Shown here one piece after another: positions 45,744 to 55,761 of a DNA stretch of 64,000 nucleotides (its first letter is position 1; each line of letters starts with the position of its first letter). A program made the position numbers and the translations under genes. The stretch is from NCBI RefSeq assembly GCF_029893805.1, contig NZ_JARXYP010000002.1:930001-994000 (forward strand). Reading direction: 5' to 3'. The stretch is from Streptomyces sp. SAI-135. GTDB lineage: Bacteria > Actinomycetota > Actinomycetes > Streptomycetales > Streptomycetaceae. The notes below the pieces were generated by a model. That model did no database searches, was not told the origin of the DNA, and saw only the letters and a list, made by a program, of their open reading frames with translations.

Positions 45744-47522
45744 TCAGGACTTCGGTACGTCGATCCGGTCGATGTCCGGCGCGTAGCCGGTGCCGCTGTC
45801 GAAGGTGATCGTGTTGGCGCCTGCCCTGAGCGTCACGGGCACGTACACGGCGGCCACGGTCCCCCAGTCGCCGGTGGCGGGGAGCTTGTGGCGGGTGGCG
45901 CCGCCGCCGTTCGCGGAGACGTCCACGGAGCGGGCGTCACCGCTGATGTAGGAGACCTTGATCTGGTAGGTGCCCGCCTTGGCGACCATGACGTCGTTGA
46001 AGGTCAGCTTGCCGCCGAGGTACAGGTTGCCCACCTTCTTTCCGTTCGAGCAGGCGGAGCAGTCGCCGACGGAGGCGTTGCCGGCGAGGGTGTTGCCGGA
46101 GGACTCGGCCTCGTAGCCGGTGAGGGCGAGCGCGGTGCCGCGCGGGGTGACGGTGAACAGGCGGGAGCCGTGGGCGGGCAGGGCCTGGGTGACCTTGTTC
46201 TTGTAGGTGCCGAGGTTCTCGTGGTTCCACACGTCGCGGACGGACGCCTTGCCGGTGAATCCGAGGGTGGTCCAGTCGGCGGTGACGGCGGCGGGGGCGT
46301 CGGCGAGGTTGAACAGGGCGACGGTGTAGGTGCCGTCGGTGTTCTTCGCGGCCCACACCTGCTGCGGGTCGGACGGGGTGACCGGCTGGGCGGGCGGGTT
46401 GGGGCCCTGGTCGATCGCGATGACCTCGCGGTTGGTCAGCAGGGAGAGGCCGTAGGAGTCGAGTCGGGTGAGGTCGTCGCCGGTGTAGAGGGGGGACTTG
46501 GCGATGGCCCACAGGGTGGCGTAACTCTGCCGTTCGGCCTTGGTCAGGCCGTCCATCTGTCCGTTGCCGACGTCGAGGGAGTCGAGGTCGTTCCAGCCGC
46601 CGGGTCCGGCGTGCCGGGTCCAGGCCGGGGTGTCGTCCCAGCGGTCGTCGACGGAGTTCTCCCAGCTCACGAGAGTGTTGCAGTAGCACTCGACGTCGGT
46701 GTCGATGCGCCAGCCCTGCGAGTACTTCTTCCAGTCGGCGGCGTGGCCGATGTCGAGGGACCAGGAGAGTTCGAGGTGGATCGGACGGCCGGTGTCGGCT
46801 ATGGCCCGGTGCCAGGCGGCCACGTCGGCAACGTTGTCGTACTGGTCGCCGCTCTTGCCGGAGCCGGGGCCGACGCCGTCGAGCTTGAGGAAGTCGTAGC
46901 CCCAGTCGGCGATCAACTGGGCCTGGGAGTCGATGTACTTGTCGGTGCAGGGCTTGGAGAAGTCGAGCTTGTAGGCGCTGTCCCAGCCGTTGGTGGTGCG
47001 CAGGTCGTCGTAGACGATGTCGGCGGTGGTGCAGCCCTCTGCGTTCCAGACCGGCGTCTTCCCGTCGCCGTAGGCCCCCTTCTCCAGGCCGGCCGGGAGG
47101 TAGATGCCGGCCTTGAGGCCCTTGGCGTGGATGCGGTCGGCGACGGCCCTCATGCCGTGCGGGAAGCGGCCCGGGTCGGGCTTCTGGCGGCCGTACTGGT
47201 CGAACCCCGACTTCCAGGTCTTGTCCATCCACCAGCCGGCGTCGATGTTGACGTACTCGTAGCCGTACTTCTTCAGCTTGGCGGCCAGGGCGTCGGTCTG
47301 CTTGAGGACGTTGGCCTCGGTGAGGTAGCTGTAGTCGCCGTCCGGGTTGAGGCCGGGGTACTTGGACGACTGCATGCTCCAACTCGACCAGCCCATGTAG
47401 GGCTTGGCTGCGGGGGCGGGCGCCGGAGTGTCGGCGGCGTGGGCGGTGGGGACGGCGACCGCGGTGAGGGCGAGCACCAGCAGGGCTCTGGCGGGCAGGG
47501 CGAAGTACGAGGATGACCGCAT
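45744..47522 (-). CDS. Secreted GH27 alpha-galactosidase with C-terminal carbohydrate-binding domain
   Basis: A 592-residue protein. A Sec signal of about 30 residues is followed by the GH27 catalytic domain (PYMGWSSWS, NIDAGWW, nucleophile Asp215 in FLKLDGVG, acid/base near WRIDTDVE), an all-beta domain and a CBM35-like module from about residue 455 (YEAESSGNTLAGNASVGD ... DIDRIDV). It removes terminal alpha-galactose from galacto-oligosaccharides or glycans. The ATG at 47522 has GGAGG 11 bases upstream. It is 20 bases before the GH95 gene and follows the ROK repressor by 29 bases, so all may be one sugar-regulated unit. Confidence 0.93.
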   Translation of the reverse strand: MRSSSYFALPARALLVLALTAVAVPTAHAADTPAPAPAAKPYMGWSSWSMQSSKYPGLNPDGDYSYLTEANVLKQTDALAAKLKKYGYEYVNIDAGWWMDKTWKSGFDQYGRQKPDPGRFPHGMRAVADRIHAKGLKAGIYLPAGLEKGAYGDGKTPVWNAEGCTTADIVYDDLRTTNGWDSAYKLDFSKPCTDKYIDSQAQLIADWGYDFLKLDGVGPGSGKSGDQYDNVADVAAWHRAIADTGRPIHLELSWSLDIGHAADWKKYSQGWRIDTDVECYCNTLVSWENSVDDRWDDTPAWTRHAGPGGWNDLDSLDVGNGQMDGLTKAERQSYATLWAIAKSPLYTGDDLTRLDSYGLSLLTNREVIAIDQGPNPPAQPVTPSDPQQVWAAKNTDGTYTVALFNLADAPAAVTADWTTLGFTGKASVRDVWNHENLGTYKNKVTQALPAHGSRLFTVTPRGTALALTGYEAESSGNTLAGNASVGDCSACSNGKKVGNLYLGGKLTFNDVMVAKAGTYQIKVSYISGDARSVDVSANGGGATRHKLPATGDWGTVAAVYVPVTLRAGANTITFDSGTGYAPDIDRIDVPKS

Positions 47523-47551
47523 GGGTCGTGCCTCCAATGGGGTGCGGGTTG

Positions 47552-48730
47552 CTATCGGCTCGTGTCCGGGCCGATGAAGGACTGGATGGCGGTGGCGGCG
47601 GCGCCGCGGGCCCACTCGTCGAAGGGCAGCGGGTGGGTGCGGACGTCGCACTGGGCGGCGGAGCCGAACGCGGCCGCGACGAAGGCGTCACGGATCTGCT
47701 CGGCGAACAGGTCGTGGGCGGCGAGTCCCTCGCCGGAGATGATCACGCGTTCGGGGCCGAGGAGGTTGGCGACGGTGGCGATGCCCCGGCCGATGGCCTC
47801 GCCGGCGCGCGCGTAGACGTCCCGGGCGCCTGCGACGCCTTCGCGGGCCAGGGCCAGGGCCGCCTCGGCGTCGGGGAGTTCGGCGCCGGTGGCCTCGCGG
47901 ACCTGCCGGAGGATCGCGGCCTCCCCGGCGATGGCCTCGACGCAGCCGCGGTTGCCGCAGTGGCAGAGCGGGCCGGAGGGATCGACGGTCACGTGGCCGA
48001 TCTCCCCGGCCACGCCGTGCGCCCCGGCCACCACCCGGCCGTGCACCACCAGGCCGCAGCCGATGCCGGCGCCGACGGTGACCACGGCGAAGTCGGACAG
48101 GCCCACCCCGGCGCCGAACCACTGCTCGGCGACCGTCAGGGCGCGTACGTCGTTGTCGACGGTGACCGGCAACCCCGTGGTCATGGCGGCGAGTTCGGCG
48201 AGCGGTACGTCGCGCCACTGAAGGAACGGCGAATACCGGACCGTGCCCTCGCCCCGGTCGACGTCTCCGGAGACCGCGATGCCGAGGCCCTGGACCGCGG
48301 CCGTGGTGCCGTCCGCCTCGGCCATCAGCCGCTGGACGAGGTCCGAGATGCCCGCGAGCACGGTCCGGGGTTCACGGTCGGGCAGCGGCAGGTGCCGGGC
48401 CTCGCGGATACGGCAGCACAGGTCGGTGAGGACCGCGATGATCTCGTCGCCGGTGACCTTGACGCCGATGAACAGGGCCCGTCCCCCGTCGACGCGCACG
48501 AGGTTCGCGGGTCGGCCGAGCGCCGGACGGGCGCCCTCGTCCACACCCTCCACCAGGTATCCGGCCTCGAGCAGCGGGCGGACCGCCTTGGTGACGGCGG
48601 CCGGGGACAGGCCCACGCGCCGGGCCACCTCCAGGCGGGGCAGGGGGCCCTGGGACAGCACGGTGGTGAACACCTGTGAGGCGGCGGGTGTGTTGGCGGG
48701 GAAGGTCTCGGCGCGAGGGGTGGGGCGCAT
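47552..48730 (-). CDS. ROK-family transcriptional repressor
   Basis: A 392-residue regulator. The N-terminal winged HTH is LPRLEVARRVGLSPAAVTKAVRPLLEAGYLV, and the ROK domain follows with GAGIGCGLVVHGRVVAGAHGVAGEIGHVTVDP and the zinc-finger CHCGNRGCVEAIAGE. ROK repressors bind sugars or sugar phosphates and act on glycoside-degradation genes. The ATG at 48730 is supported by a promoter whose -10 lies 7 bases upstream, so the mRNA is leaderless or nearly so. It is likely to repress the three downstream glycan genes. Confidence 0.93.
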   Translation of the reverse strand: MRPTPRAETFPANTPAASQVFTTVLSQGPLPRLEVARRVGLSPAAVTKAVRPLLEAGYLVEGVDEGARPALGRPANLVRVDGGRALFIGVKVTGDEIIAVLTDLCCRIREARHLPLPDREPRTVLAGISDLVQRLMAEADGTTAAVQGLGIAVSGDVDRGEGTVRYSPFLQWRDVPLAELAAMTTGLPVTVDNDVRALTVAEQWFGAGVGLSDFAVVTVGAGIGCGLVVHGRVVAGAHGVAGEIGHVTVDPSGPLCHCGNRGCVEAIAGEAAILRQVREATGAELPDAEAALALAREGVAGARDVYARAGEAIGRGIATVANLLGPERVIISGEGLAAHDLFAEQIRDAFVAAAFGSAAQCDVRTHPLPFDEWARGAAATAIQSFIGPDTSR

Positions 48731-48737
48731 GGCCGGG

Positions 48738-48766
48738 AACTTAGAGGGGTTCTTTTCCTTCGTCAA
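48738..48766 (-). promoter_or_regulatory. Promoter of the ROK gene
   Basis: On the minus strand, TTGACG (48766-48761), a 17-base spacer and TAAGTT (48743-48738), 7 bases before the ATG at 48730. The spacer contains an AT-rich run. Transcription would start at or near the A of ATG. This matches a vegetative promoter. Confidence 0.7.
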
Positions 48767-48769
48767 TAA

Positions 48770-50116
<1,347 letters not shown>

Positions 50117-50184
50117 GCAAGGGCCGGGAACCCCTCGCCCCCGGTGTGCGTTCTCCCGGCGGACGACGACACCAGGGCGGCACG

Positions 50185-51663
50185 ATGAGCGAGTTGGTCC
50201 CCGGGGGCAATCTGCCCCTCCCCGAAGGGGCCGTCACCGTGCGGGTGCCCGGCCCCTTCGACGTGTGCGCGCTCGTCACCGACGAGAGCGGCACGGTGCG
50301 GGGCGACGCGGACTTCGTGTTCTACAACCAGCCCTCCGCTCCCGGGGCCCGACTCTCCGGTGACACGTTGACCGTGGATCCCCGGCGGCTGCGCGCGGGC
50401 GCCACCAGGGTCACGGTGGTCGTCACCGCGGCCGATCCCGGCACTCCCCTGGGCCTGCTGCCCGCCCCGGTCCTCCAGGTCACGGATGCGGGCGGCCGGC
50501 CGCTGGCCCGGTTCGCGCCACCGCGGCCACGGCAGGAGACCGTGCTGCTGCTCGCGGAGCTCTACCGGCGCGGCGACAGCTGGAAGGTGCGGGCCCTCGG
50601 GCAGGGGTACGCGGACGGACTGGCGGGGCTGGCACGGGACTTCGGGGTGGACGTCATGGCGGACACCCCGACGACCGCGGCGCCCTCCGCATCCTCGACG
50701 ACCGGAGTGCCCTCAGCAGCGCCGCCGACCCGAGTTCCCTCCGCATCCCCGACGGCCGGGCCGCCCTTCACCTCCCCGACGGCCGTGGGGGCATCCGCCG
50801 CCCCCGCTTCCGCGTTCCCGGCCGCCCGGGCCCCCTCCCCCACGGCACGCCCGGCACCGGCGTTTCCCTCGCCCGCTCCCTCCCCCGAAGCGGCCGCCTT
50901 CGTCAGCCTGGTCAACTCGGCGCGCTCCAGGGTTGGTTCACCCCCGGTCACGTTCGACGCCCGGCTCGGTGAAGCCGCCCGCCTCCACGCCTCGGCCATG
51001 GCCACCGCGGGCCGTCTCGGTGTCGAGGGCGCCGACGGCGTGTCCGTCTTCCAGCGGCTCACCGCCACCGGGTACGCGTATCTCACCGTCGGCGAGCACC
51101 TCGTCTCCGGCCCGCGCAACGCGTCCGAGCTCGTCGAGTACTGCCTGCGCGCCGAGCAGCCCCGGCGGACCCTGCACGACCCGGCCGTCTGTCACGTCGG
51201 CCTGGCTCACGCAAGCAAGGGCCGCTCCGGCGACACGTACTGGACGGCGCTGTGGGCGAGCCCGCTCACGCCCGCCGCCCTCGCCCGGACCGCCGACGAG
51301 GTCGTCGGCCTCACCAACCGTGAGCGCGCCCGGGCCGGCCTGCCGGCGCTCGCCGTCGACCCGCTCCTGGGCCGTGCGGCGCAGGCGTACAGCACCGACA
51401 TGGCGGCCCGCGCCTTCTACTCCCACACCTCACCCGAGGGCACCCGGCCCTGGGACCGGGCGGCCGCCGCGGGCTCCGGCCGCCGTTCGATCGGAGAGAA
51501 CATCGCGTGCGGCCAGCGCTCGGCCGCCGAGGTCGTGGAGGGCTGGATGAACAGCCCAGGCCATCGCGCCAACATCCTCAGGCCGGGCTTCACCCACATC
51601 GGGATCGGGTTCGCGGGCGGCGGCCCGGCGGGCACCTACTGGACCCAGCTCTTCGGCGCCTGA
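50185..51663 (+). CDS. TerD domain fused to two CAP/SCP domains
   Basis: A 492-residue fusion. Residues 1-150 are TerD-like (MSELVPGGNLPLPEGAVTVRV, DADFVFYNQPSAPG, AELYRRGDSWKVRALGQGYADGL), a fold that binds calcium in tellurite resistance systems. A Pro/Ala/Ser linker follows (about 155-230). Two CAP domains then lie in tandem: a diverged one (FVSLVNSARSRVGSPPVTFD ... YWTALWA) and a canonical one (LTNRERARAGLPALAV ... FYSHTSPEG ... NIACGQRS ... NSPGHRANIL). There is no signal peptide, unusual for CAP proteins, which are mostly secreted. ATG start at 50185. It precedes the AIM24 gene by 55 bases. Confidence 0.9.
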   Translation: MSELVPGGNLPLPEGAVTVRVPGPFDVCALVTDESGTVRGDADFVFYNQPSAPGARLSGDTLTVDPRRLRAGATRVTVVVTAADPGTPLGLLPAPVLQVTDAGGRPLARFAPPRPRQETVLLLAELYRRGDSWKVRALGQGYADGLAGLARDFGVDVMADTPTTAAPSASSTTGVPSAAPPTRVPSASPTAGPPFTSPTAVGASAAPASAFPAARAPSPTARPAPAFPSPAPSPEAAAFVSLVNSARSRVGSPPVTFDARLGEAARLHASAMATAGRLGVEGADGVSVFQRLTATGYAYLTVGEHLVSGPRNASELVEYCLRAEQPRRTLHDPAVCHVGLAHASKGRSGDTYWTALWASPLTPAALARTADEVVGLTNRERARAGLPALAVDPLLGRAAQAYSTDMAARAFYSHTSPEGTRPWDRAAAAGSGRRSIGENIACGQRSAAEVVEGWMNSPGHRANILRPGFTHIGIGFAGGGPAGTYWTQLFGA

Positions 51664-51718
51664 TTCCCGCAGGGAGGGGATCTTGGCGGAGGGGATCCCT
51701 CCGGGCCAGGATGCCCTC

Positions 51719-52396
51719 ATGAAGGGTGACCTCTTTTCCAGTGAGCACATGGTGCAGCCGGCCACCGCGCCGGGCATGACGGTCGAGAACGCCAAGTGCA
51801 TCAGGTACGCGGTGCACGGCGAGATGCTCGCCCGCCAGGGGGCGATGGTCGCCTACCGCGGCAATCTCCAGTTCGAGCGCAAGGGCCAGGGCGTGGGCGG
51901 CATGCTCAAGCGGGCCGTCACCGGGGAGGGGCTGCCGTTGATGGCGGTGCGCGGGCAGGGCGAGGCCTGGTTCGCGCACGAGGCCCAGAACTGTTTCATC
52001 GTCGACGTGGAGCCGGGCGACGAGTTCACGGTCAACGGCCGCAACGTCCTGTGCTTCGACGCCTCGCTGGCCTACCGCATCTCGACCGTGAAGGGCGCCG
52101 GCATCGCGGGCGGCGGCCTGTTCAACAGCGTCTTCACGGGCCACGGCAGGCTCGGTCTCGTCTGCGAGGGCAACCCGCTGGTGATCCCCGTCTCGCCGGA
52201 GTACCCGGTGTACGTCGACACGGACGCGGTCGTCGGCTGGACCGCGGGCCTGGGCACCTCGCTGCACCGCTCGCAGTCCATCGGGTCGATGCTGCGCGGC
52301 GGTTCCGGGGAGGCCGTCCAGCTGATGCTCCAGGGCAACGGGTACGTCGTGGTACGGCCGAGCGAGGCGACCCCGCAGAAGGCGCAGCAGCACTGA
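51719..52396 (+). CDS. AIM24 family protein
   Basis: A 225-residue protein of the AIM24/TIGR00266 type: a beta-barrel-like repeat with GEMLARQGAMVAYRGNLQFERKGQG, LVCEGNPLVIPVSPEYPVYVDTDAVVGWTAG and LMLQGNGYVVVRPSE. The mitochondrial relative affects inner-membrane shape; the bacterial role is unclear. In Streptomyces it is often near TerD proteins, as here. ATG start at 51719 with GGAGGGGAT about 20 bases upstream and CCAGG closer; the SD is weak. A clear terminator follows at 52470. Confidence 0.9.
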   Translation: MKGDLFSSEHMVQPATAPGMTVENAKCIRYAVHGEMLARQGAMVAYRGNLQFERKGQGVGGMLKRAVTGEGLPLMAVRGQGEAWFAHEAQNCFIVDVEPGDEFTVNGRNVLCFDASLAYRISTVKGAGIAGGGLFNSVFTGHGRLGLVCEGNPLVIPVSPEYPVYVDTDAVVGWTAGLGTSLHRSQSIGSMLRGGSGEAVQLMLQGNGYVVVRPSEATPQKAQQH

Positions 52397-52469
52397 GGTC
52401 CCGGGCAGTGATCTGCGCCTCACAGGCAACCCGTCCGACTCCGTCCACGTCTTGACCGGCGACGGATGA

Positions 52470-52498
52470 GCCCCGGCCTCCGGGCCGGGGCTTCTTTT
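52470..52498 (+). terminator. Rho-independent terminator after AIM24
   Basis: Perfect 9-bp stem GCCCCGGCC (52470-52478) / GGCCGGGGC (52483-52491), 4-base loop, then TTCTTTT. It lies 74 bases after the AIM24 stop and ends the TerD-CAP/AIM24 transcript. Confidence 0.88.
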
Positions 52499-52518
52499 CA
52501 AGGCACTATGCACACCAT

Positions 52519-52550
52519 GTATACACAGCGCGTATAGATGAGGTGTATAC
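52519..52550. promoter_or_regulatory. Inverted repeat GTATACAC/GTGTATAC upstream of the TPR gene
   Basis: Perfect 8-bp arms at 52519-52526 and 52543-52550 with a 16-base centre that contains a third GTATA-like half site (CGTATAG). It lies 16 bases before the ATG at 52567 and would overlap the RBS region or promoter. It is AT-rich against the genome, so it is likely an operator or promoter element. Confidence 0.7.
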
Positions 52551-52566
52551 GGAAGGAAAGGCATAC

Positions 52567-53607
52567 ATGTACGGCAAGGCATTCGCCCCGGAGTACCAGG
52601 GCGCGCTCACCGCCCTCTCCGTGAACTCCTCGCTCGACGACGTCCTGGCCGCCGGCACCGCCCAGTTGAGGGCGGCCGAGCGGGCCGGACGGCACGGGGA
52701 GGCGGCGCGCTCGGGGCTCGCGGTCGCCGAGGCGCAGCGCCGGCTCGGCAAGGTCGCCGACGCCGACCGGACCTGGAAGGCGAGTTACCGGGCCGCCCGT
52801 CGGGCGGGGGACACCGCGGGCATGGCCTGGGCGCTGTGGAGCGGCGGCACCCTGGCCCGGCAGCGGGGCCGATTCGCCCTGGCCCGGCGGCTGTTGGGGC
52901 TCGCGGCCGAGCTCGGCGAGCGTGGCGGGGACGTCGTCGTGCGCGGTTACTCGCTGGCGGGTCTCGCCGAGACCGGGCGCATCCAGGGCGACTACGAGGC
53001 CGTGGGCCGGCTGCACGAGCAGTTGCTGGCCGAGGCCAGGCGGCGCGGCGAGGCACGGCACACGGTGTGGGCGCTGTCCGGCATCGCGCAGATGCACCGC
53101 AACACCGGGTCCTACGACACCGCGTTCGCCATGTTCGAGGAGGCGGCCCGGATCGCCGAGGCCGCCGACGACCACCGCGGTCACGCCTGGGCGCTGCGCG
53201 GGCTCGCCGATCTCGCCTCCGTGCGCGACGGCGACACCGAGCGGGCCCTCGCCCTGCTGTCCGAGGCGGAGGTGACGTGCCGGGAGATGAACCTGTCCAG
53301 CGCGCTGGCCTACAACCACAAGATGCGCGGCAACGTCCTGTACCGGGCCGGGCGTTGCGCCGAGGCCCGCGACCTGTACGAGCGGGCGCTCGCCGAGTTC
53401 CGTGCCATGAGCGAACCGCGCGGTGAGGCCCTGGCGCGGCTCGGGCTCGCCAAGGCGCTGGCCCGCCTCGGCCGCGACCGTGCCGAGACCGCGGCCGAAC
53501 TGGCCGATCTGGCACGCGTGCTGGAGCGGACCGGGCTGCGGCACGCCCGCGAGATGGTGGCCCGGGCCCAGGAGGAGTTCGGCGTGGCCACGGAGGCGGT
53601 GCTGTGA
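52567..53607 (+). CDS. Tetratricopeptide repeat protein
   Basis: A 346-residue all-helical protein. About seven TPR-like repeats are visible, each with the Trp/Leu/Gly/Tyr-Ala/Ala pattern, for example AWALWSGGTLARQRGRFALARRLLGLA and VWALSGIAQMHRNTGSYDTAFAMFEEA. There is no enzymatic or DNA-binding motif and no signal peptide. The ATG at 52567 has GGAAGGAAAG 10 bases upstream; GTG at 52543 would be inside the inverted repeat. It overlaps the polyprenyl synthase by 4 bases (GTGA), so the two are translationally coupled. It may be a partner of that enzyme, but this is inference. Confidence 0.85.
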   Translation: MYGKAFAPEYQGALTALSVNSSLDDVLAAGTAQLRAAERAGRHGEAARSGLAVAEAQRRLGKVADADRTWKASYRAARRAGDTAGMAWALWSGGTLARQRGRFALARRLLGLAAELGERGGDVVVRGYSLAGLAETGRIQGDYEAVGRLHEQLLAEARRRGEARHTVWALSGIAQMHRNTGSYDTAFAMFEEAARIAEAADDHRGHAWALRGLADLASVRDGDTERALALLSEAEVTCREMNLSSALAYNHKMRGNVLYRAGRCAEARDLYERALAEFRAMSEPRGEALARLGLAKALARLGRDRAETAAELADLARVLERTGLRHAREMVARAQEEFGVATEAVL

Positions 53608-54578
53608 CGACGGTCGCCCCTCCCGAAGTCCTCACCCGGTGCCGCGCGTTGGTGCGCCCCGCACTCCAGGAGGCCGTCGGCACACTGCACCCCTGGGTGG
53701 GCGAGATGGCCGCCTACGCCTTCGGCTGGTGCGAGGTCGGCGGCGCTCCGGCCACGGCGTCCGGCGGCAAGGGGGTGCGGCAGGCGCTCGCCGTGCTGGC
53801 GGCCGAGGGGGCCGGCGCCCCCGGGCGGGCCGGGGTGCCCGCGGCGGTCGCGGTCGAGCTGGTGCATGTCTTCTCCCTGCTCCACGACGACATCATGGAC
53901 GACGACCCGGCTCGGCGCGGCCGGGCCACGGTGTGGAAGGCCTACGGCACCGGACCCGCCGTGCTCGCGGGCGACGCCCTGTTCGCCCTCGCCGTCGAGA
54001 CGCTGGCCGGCGCCGGCTCCGGCGCCCTGCGGCTGCTGTCCGCGGCCCTGTCCGGCCTGGTGCGCGGCCAGGCGGACGACCTCCTGTTCGCGACCCGCCC
54101 CTGGACGGGTCCGGAGCGGGTGCGGCCCGACGAGTACCGGGCCATGGCCGAGCACAAGACCGGGGCACTGCTGGGCTGCGCGGCCGCACTGGGCGCTCTG
54201 CTCGGCGGGGCGCCGCCGAGCAGGGTGGCCGCGCTGGACCGGGCGGGACGGCACCTGGGCGTCGCGTTCCAGATCGTCGACGACGTCCTGGGCATCTGGG
54301 GCGACCCGCAGGTCACGGGCAAACCGGTGCACGGCGATCTACGGGAACGGAAGAAGACGTTCCCGGTGCTCTGCGCGCTCGACGCGCCAACTCCCGAGGC
54401 GGCGCGCCTGGCGCGGCTCCTGGAGTCGGACGGGGCCCCGCAGGAGACGGCGGCCCTGATCGAGGAGTGCGGCGGCAGAGCGGCCGCCCTCGCCGAGGCC
54501 CGCCGTCACCTGGCGTCCGCGGGGACGGCCCACGAGCTGCGGCCCTTGCTGGACTACCTCGTGCGGCGCGATCTCTGA
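53604..54578 (+). CDS. Polyprenyl synthetase (trans-isoprenyl diphosphate synthase)
   Basis: A 324-residue protein of the farnesyl/geranylgeranyl diphosphate synthase family. The first Asp-rich motif is LLHDDIMDDDPARRG (Asp95, Asp96, Asp99), the second FQIVDDVLGIWGD near 225. The usual GGKR/LRP motif at the N-terminus is GGKGVRQ, so one diphosphate-binding Arg is gone. It makes a C15-C25 polyprenyl diphosphate, length unknown. GTG start overlaps the TPR gene's stop. No terpene cyclase or carotenoid gene is adjacent. Product and partner are inferred. Confidence 0.92.
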   Translation: MTTVAPPEVLTRCRALVRPALQEAVGTLHPWVGEMAAYAFGWCEVGGAPATASGGKGVRQALAVLAAEGAGAPGRAGVPAAVAVELVHVFSLLHDDIMDDDPARRGRATVWKAYGTGPAVLAGDALFALAVETLAGAGSGALRLLSAALSGLVRGQADDLLFATRPWTGPERVRPDEYRAMAEHKTGALLGCAAALGALLGGAPPSRVAALDRAGRHLGVAFQIVDDVLGIWGDPQVTGKPVHGDLRERKKTFPVLCALDAPTPEAARLARLLESDGAPQETAALIEECGGRAAALAEARRHLASAGTAHELRPLLDYLVRRDL

Positions 54579-54649
54579 CACCGAGTTGACCTGCGCCGCA
54601 GGGGGGGACAGGGTGCGGGGAGAGCTCACCTCGCGGAAGGAAAACCGTC

Positions 54650-55609
54650 TTGATCGGGATCACGGACATCGAGCGGCAGGCCGGGCTGATCGCCGGCCAC
54701 GTCGTGCGCACACCGACCCTGCCCAGCCCCGGTCTGTCCGCGCTCCTGGGTGCTCCCGTCACCGTCAAGCTCGAACTGCTCCAGCGCACCGGCTCGTTCA
54801 AGGCGCGCGGGGCGACGGCCAAGCTGCTGTCGCTGAGCGAGGCGGAGCGGGCGGCCGGGGTCGTGGCGGTCAGCGGCGGCAACCACGGGATCGCCCTCGC
54901 ACACATGGCGGCGGCCCTCGACGTCAAGGCGACGGTGGTCATGCCGCGCTCGGCGCCCGCCCGGTCCGTGGAGATCGTCGAGGCGACCGGGGCCTCGCTG
55001 CGGCTGACGGACGACATGGACGGCGCCTTCTCCCTCGTGAACCGGCTGCGGGACGAGGGGCTGACGCTGGTCCACCCCTTCGACGACCCCGTGGTGATCG
55101 CGGGGCAGGGGACGGTCGGAACGGAGTTCGCCGAGGACGCGGGCGAGCTCACCGACGTCCTCGTCAGCGTCGGGGGCGGCGGCCTGATCGCCGGGGTGGC
55201 GGCGGCCCTGCGGGCGCGGCGGCCCGGTGTGAGGGTCTGGGGTGTGGAGACCGAGGGCGCCGAGGCCATGAGCCGGGCGCTCGCCGCGGGCGGGCCGGTG
55301 CCGGTCCCGCTGTCCTCCGTCGTGTCCACCCTGAGCGCCCCGTCCGTCTCACAGCTCACCTACGACCACGTGGCGGCCCTGGTCACCGAGGTCCTCGTGG
55401 TCCCGGACCGCGAGGCGGTACGGGGCTGCCTCGACCTCGCCGACCACGCCAAGGTGTGGGGCGAGCCCGCGGCCGGATGTCTCCTGCCCGCCGCCCGGAC
55501 CGTGCTGGAGCGGGTCGGCGACGGCTGCCGGCTGGGCCTCGTCGTGTGCGGCGGGAACGCCACCACCGCCGACGTCATGGACTGGGCCGGGCGGTTCGGG
55601 CTGCGCTGA
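54650..55609 (+). CDS. Threonine/serine dehydratase-like PLP enzyme
   Basis: A 319-residue fold-type II PLP enzyme. The PLP Lys51 is in TGSFKARGA, the phosphate-binding loop is SGGNHG and the cofactor-binding Gly-rich stretch VSVGGGGLIAGVA. There is no ACT regulatory domain, so it is not the allosteric biosynthetic type (IlvA-long). It may deaminate threonine or serine, or be a serine racemase-like protein. TTG start at 54650 with GGAAGG 10 bases upstream; GTG/ATG alternatives are absent nearby. It lies 71 bases after the polyprenyl synthase gene. Confidence 0.9.
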   Translation: MIGITDIERQAGLIAGHVVRTPTLPSPGLSALLGAPVTVKLELLQRTGSFKARGATAKLLSLSEAERAAGVVAVSGGNHGIALAHMAAALDVKATVVMPRSAPARSVEIVEATGASLRLTDDMDGAFSLVNRLRDEGLTLVHPFDDPVVIAGQGTVGTEFAEDAGELTDVLVSVGGGGLIAGVAAALRARRPGVRVWGVETEGAEAMSRALAAGGPVPVPLSSVVSTLSAPSVSQLTYDHVAALVTEVLVVPDREAVRGCLDLADHAKVWGEPAAGCLLPAARTVLERVGDGCRLGLVVCGGNATTADVMDWAGRFGLR

Positions 55610-55659
55610 CCGCGGCGATCGATTCCGGCCGTTCTACTGACCTGTGAGTCAGAAATCGA

Positions 55660-55694
55660 GCAACCAGGAAGCGGATTCCCCCGGTTGCCGTTTT
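55660..55694 (+). terminator. Weak hairpin with T-run after the dehydratase gene
   Basis: GCAACC (55660-55665) pairs with GGTTGC (55683-55688), followed by CGTTTT. The 6-bp stem has a long 17-base loop, so it may be a weak terminator. A further CTGAC...GTCAG dyad lies at 55637-55652. Confidence 0.35.
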
Positions 55695-55761
55695 GATTGA
55701 ACGCACCCCGCCGCACCCGCCGTACCTCTGTGAAAGGTGAGAGCCAGGGGTTCAGCGAGGG

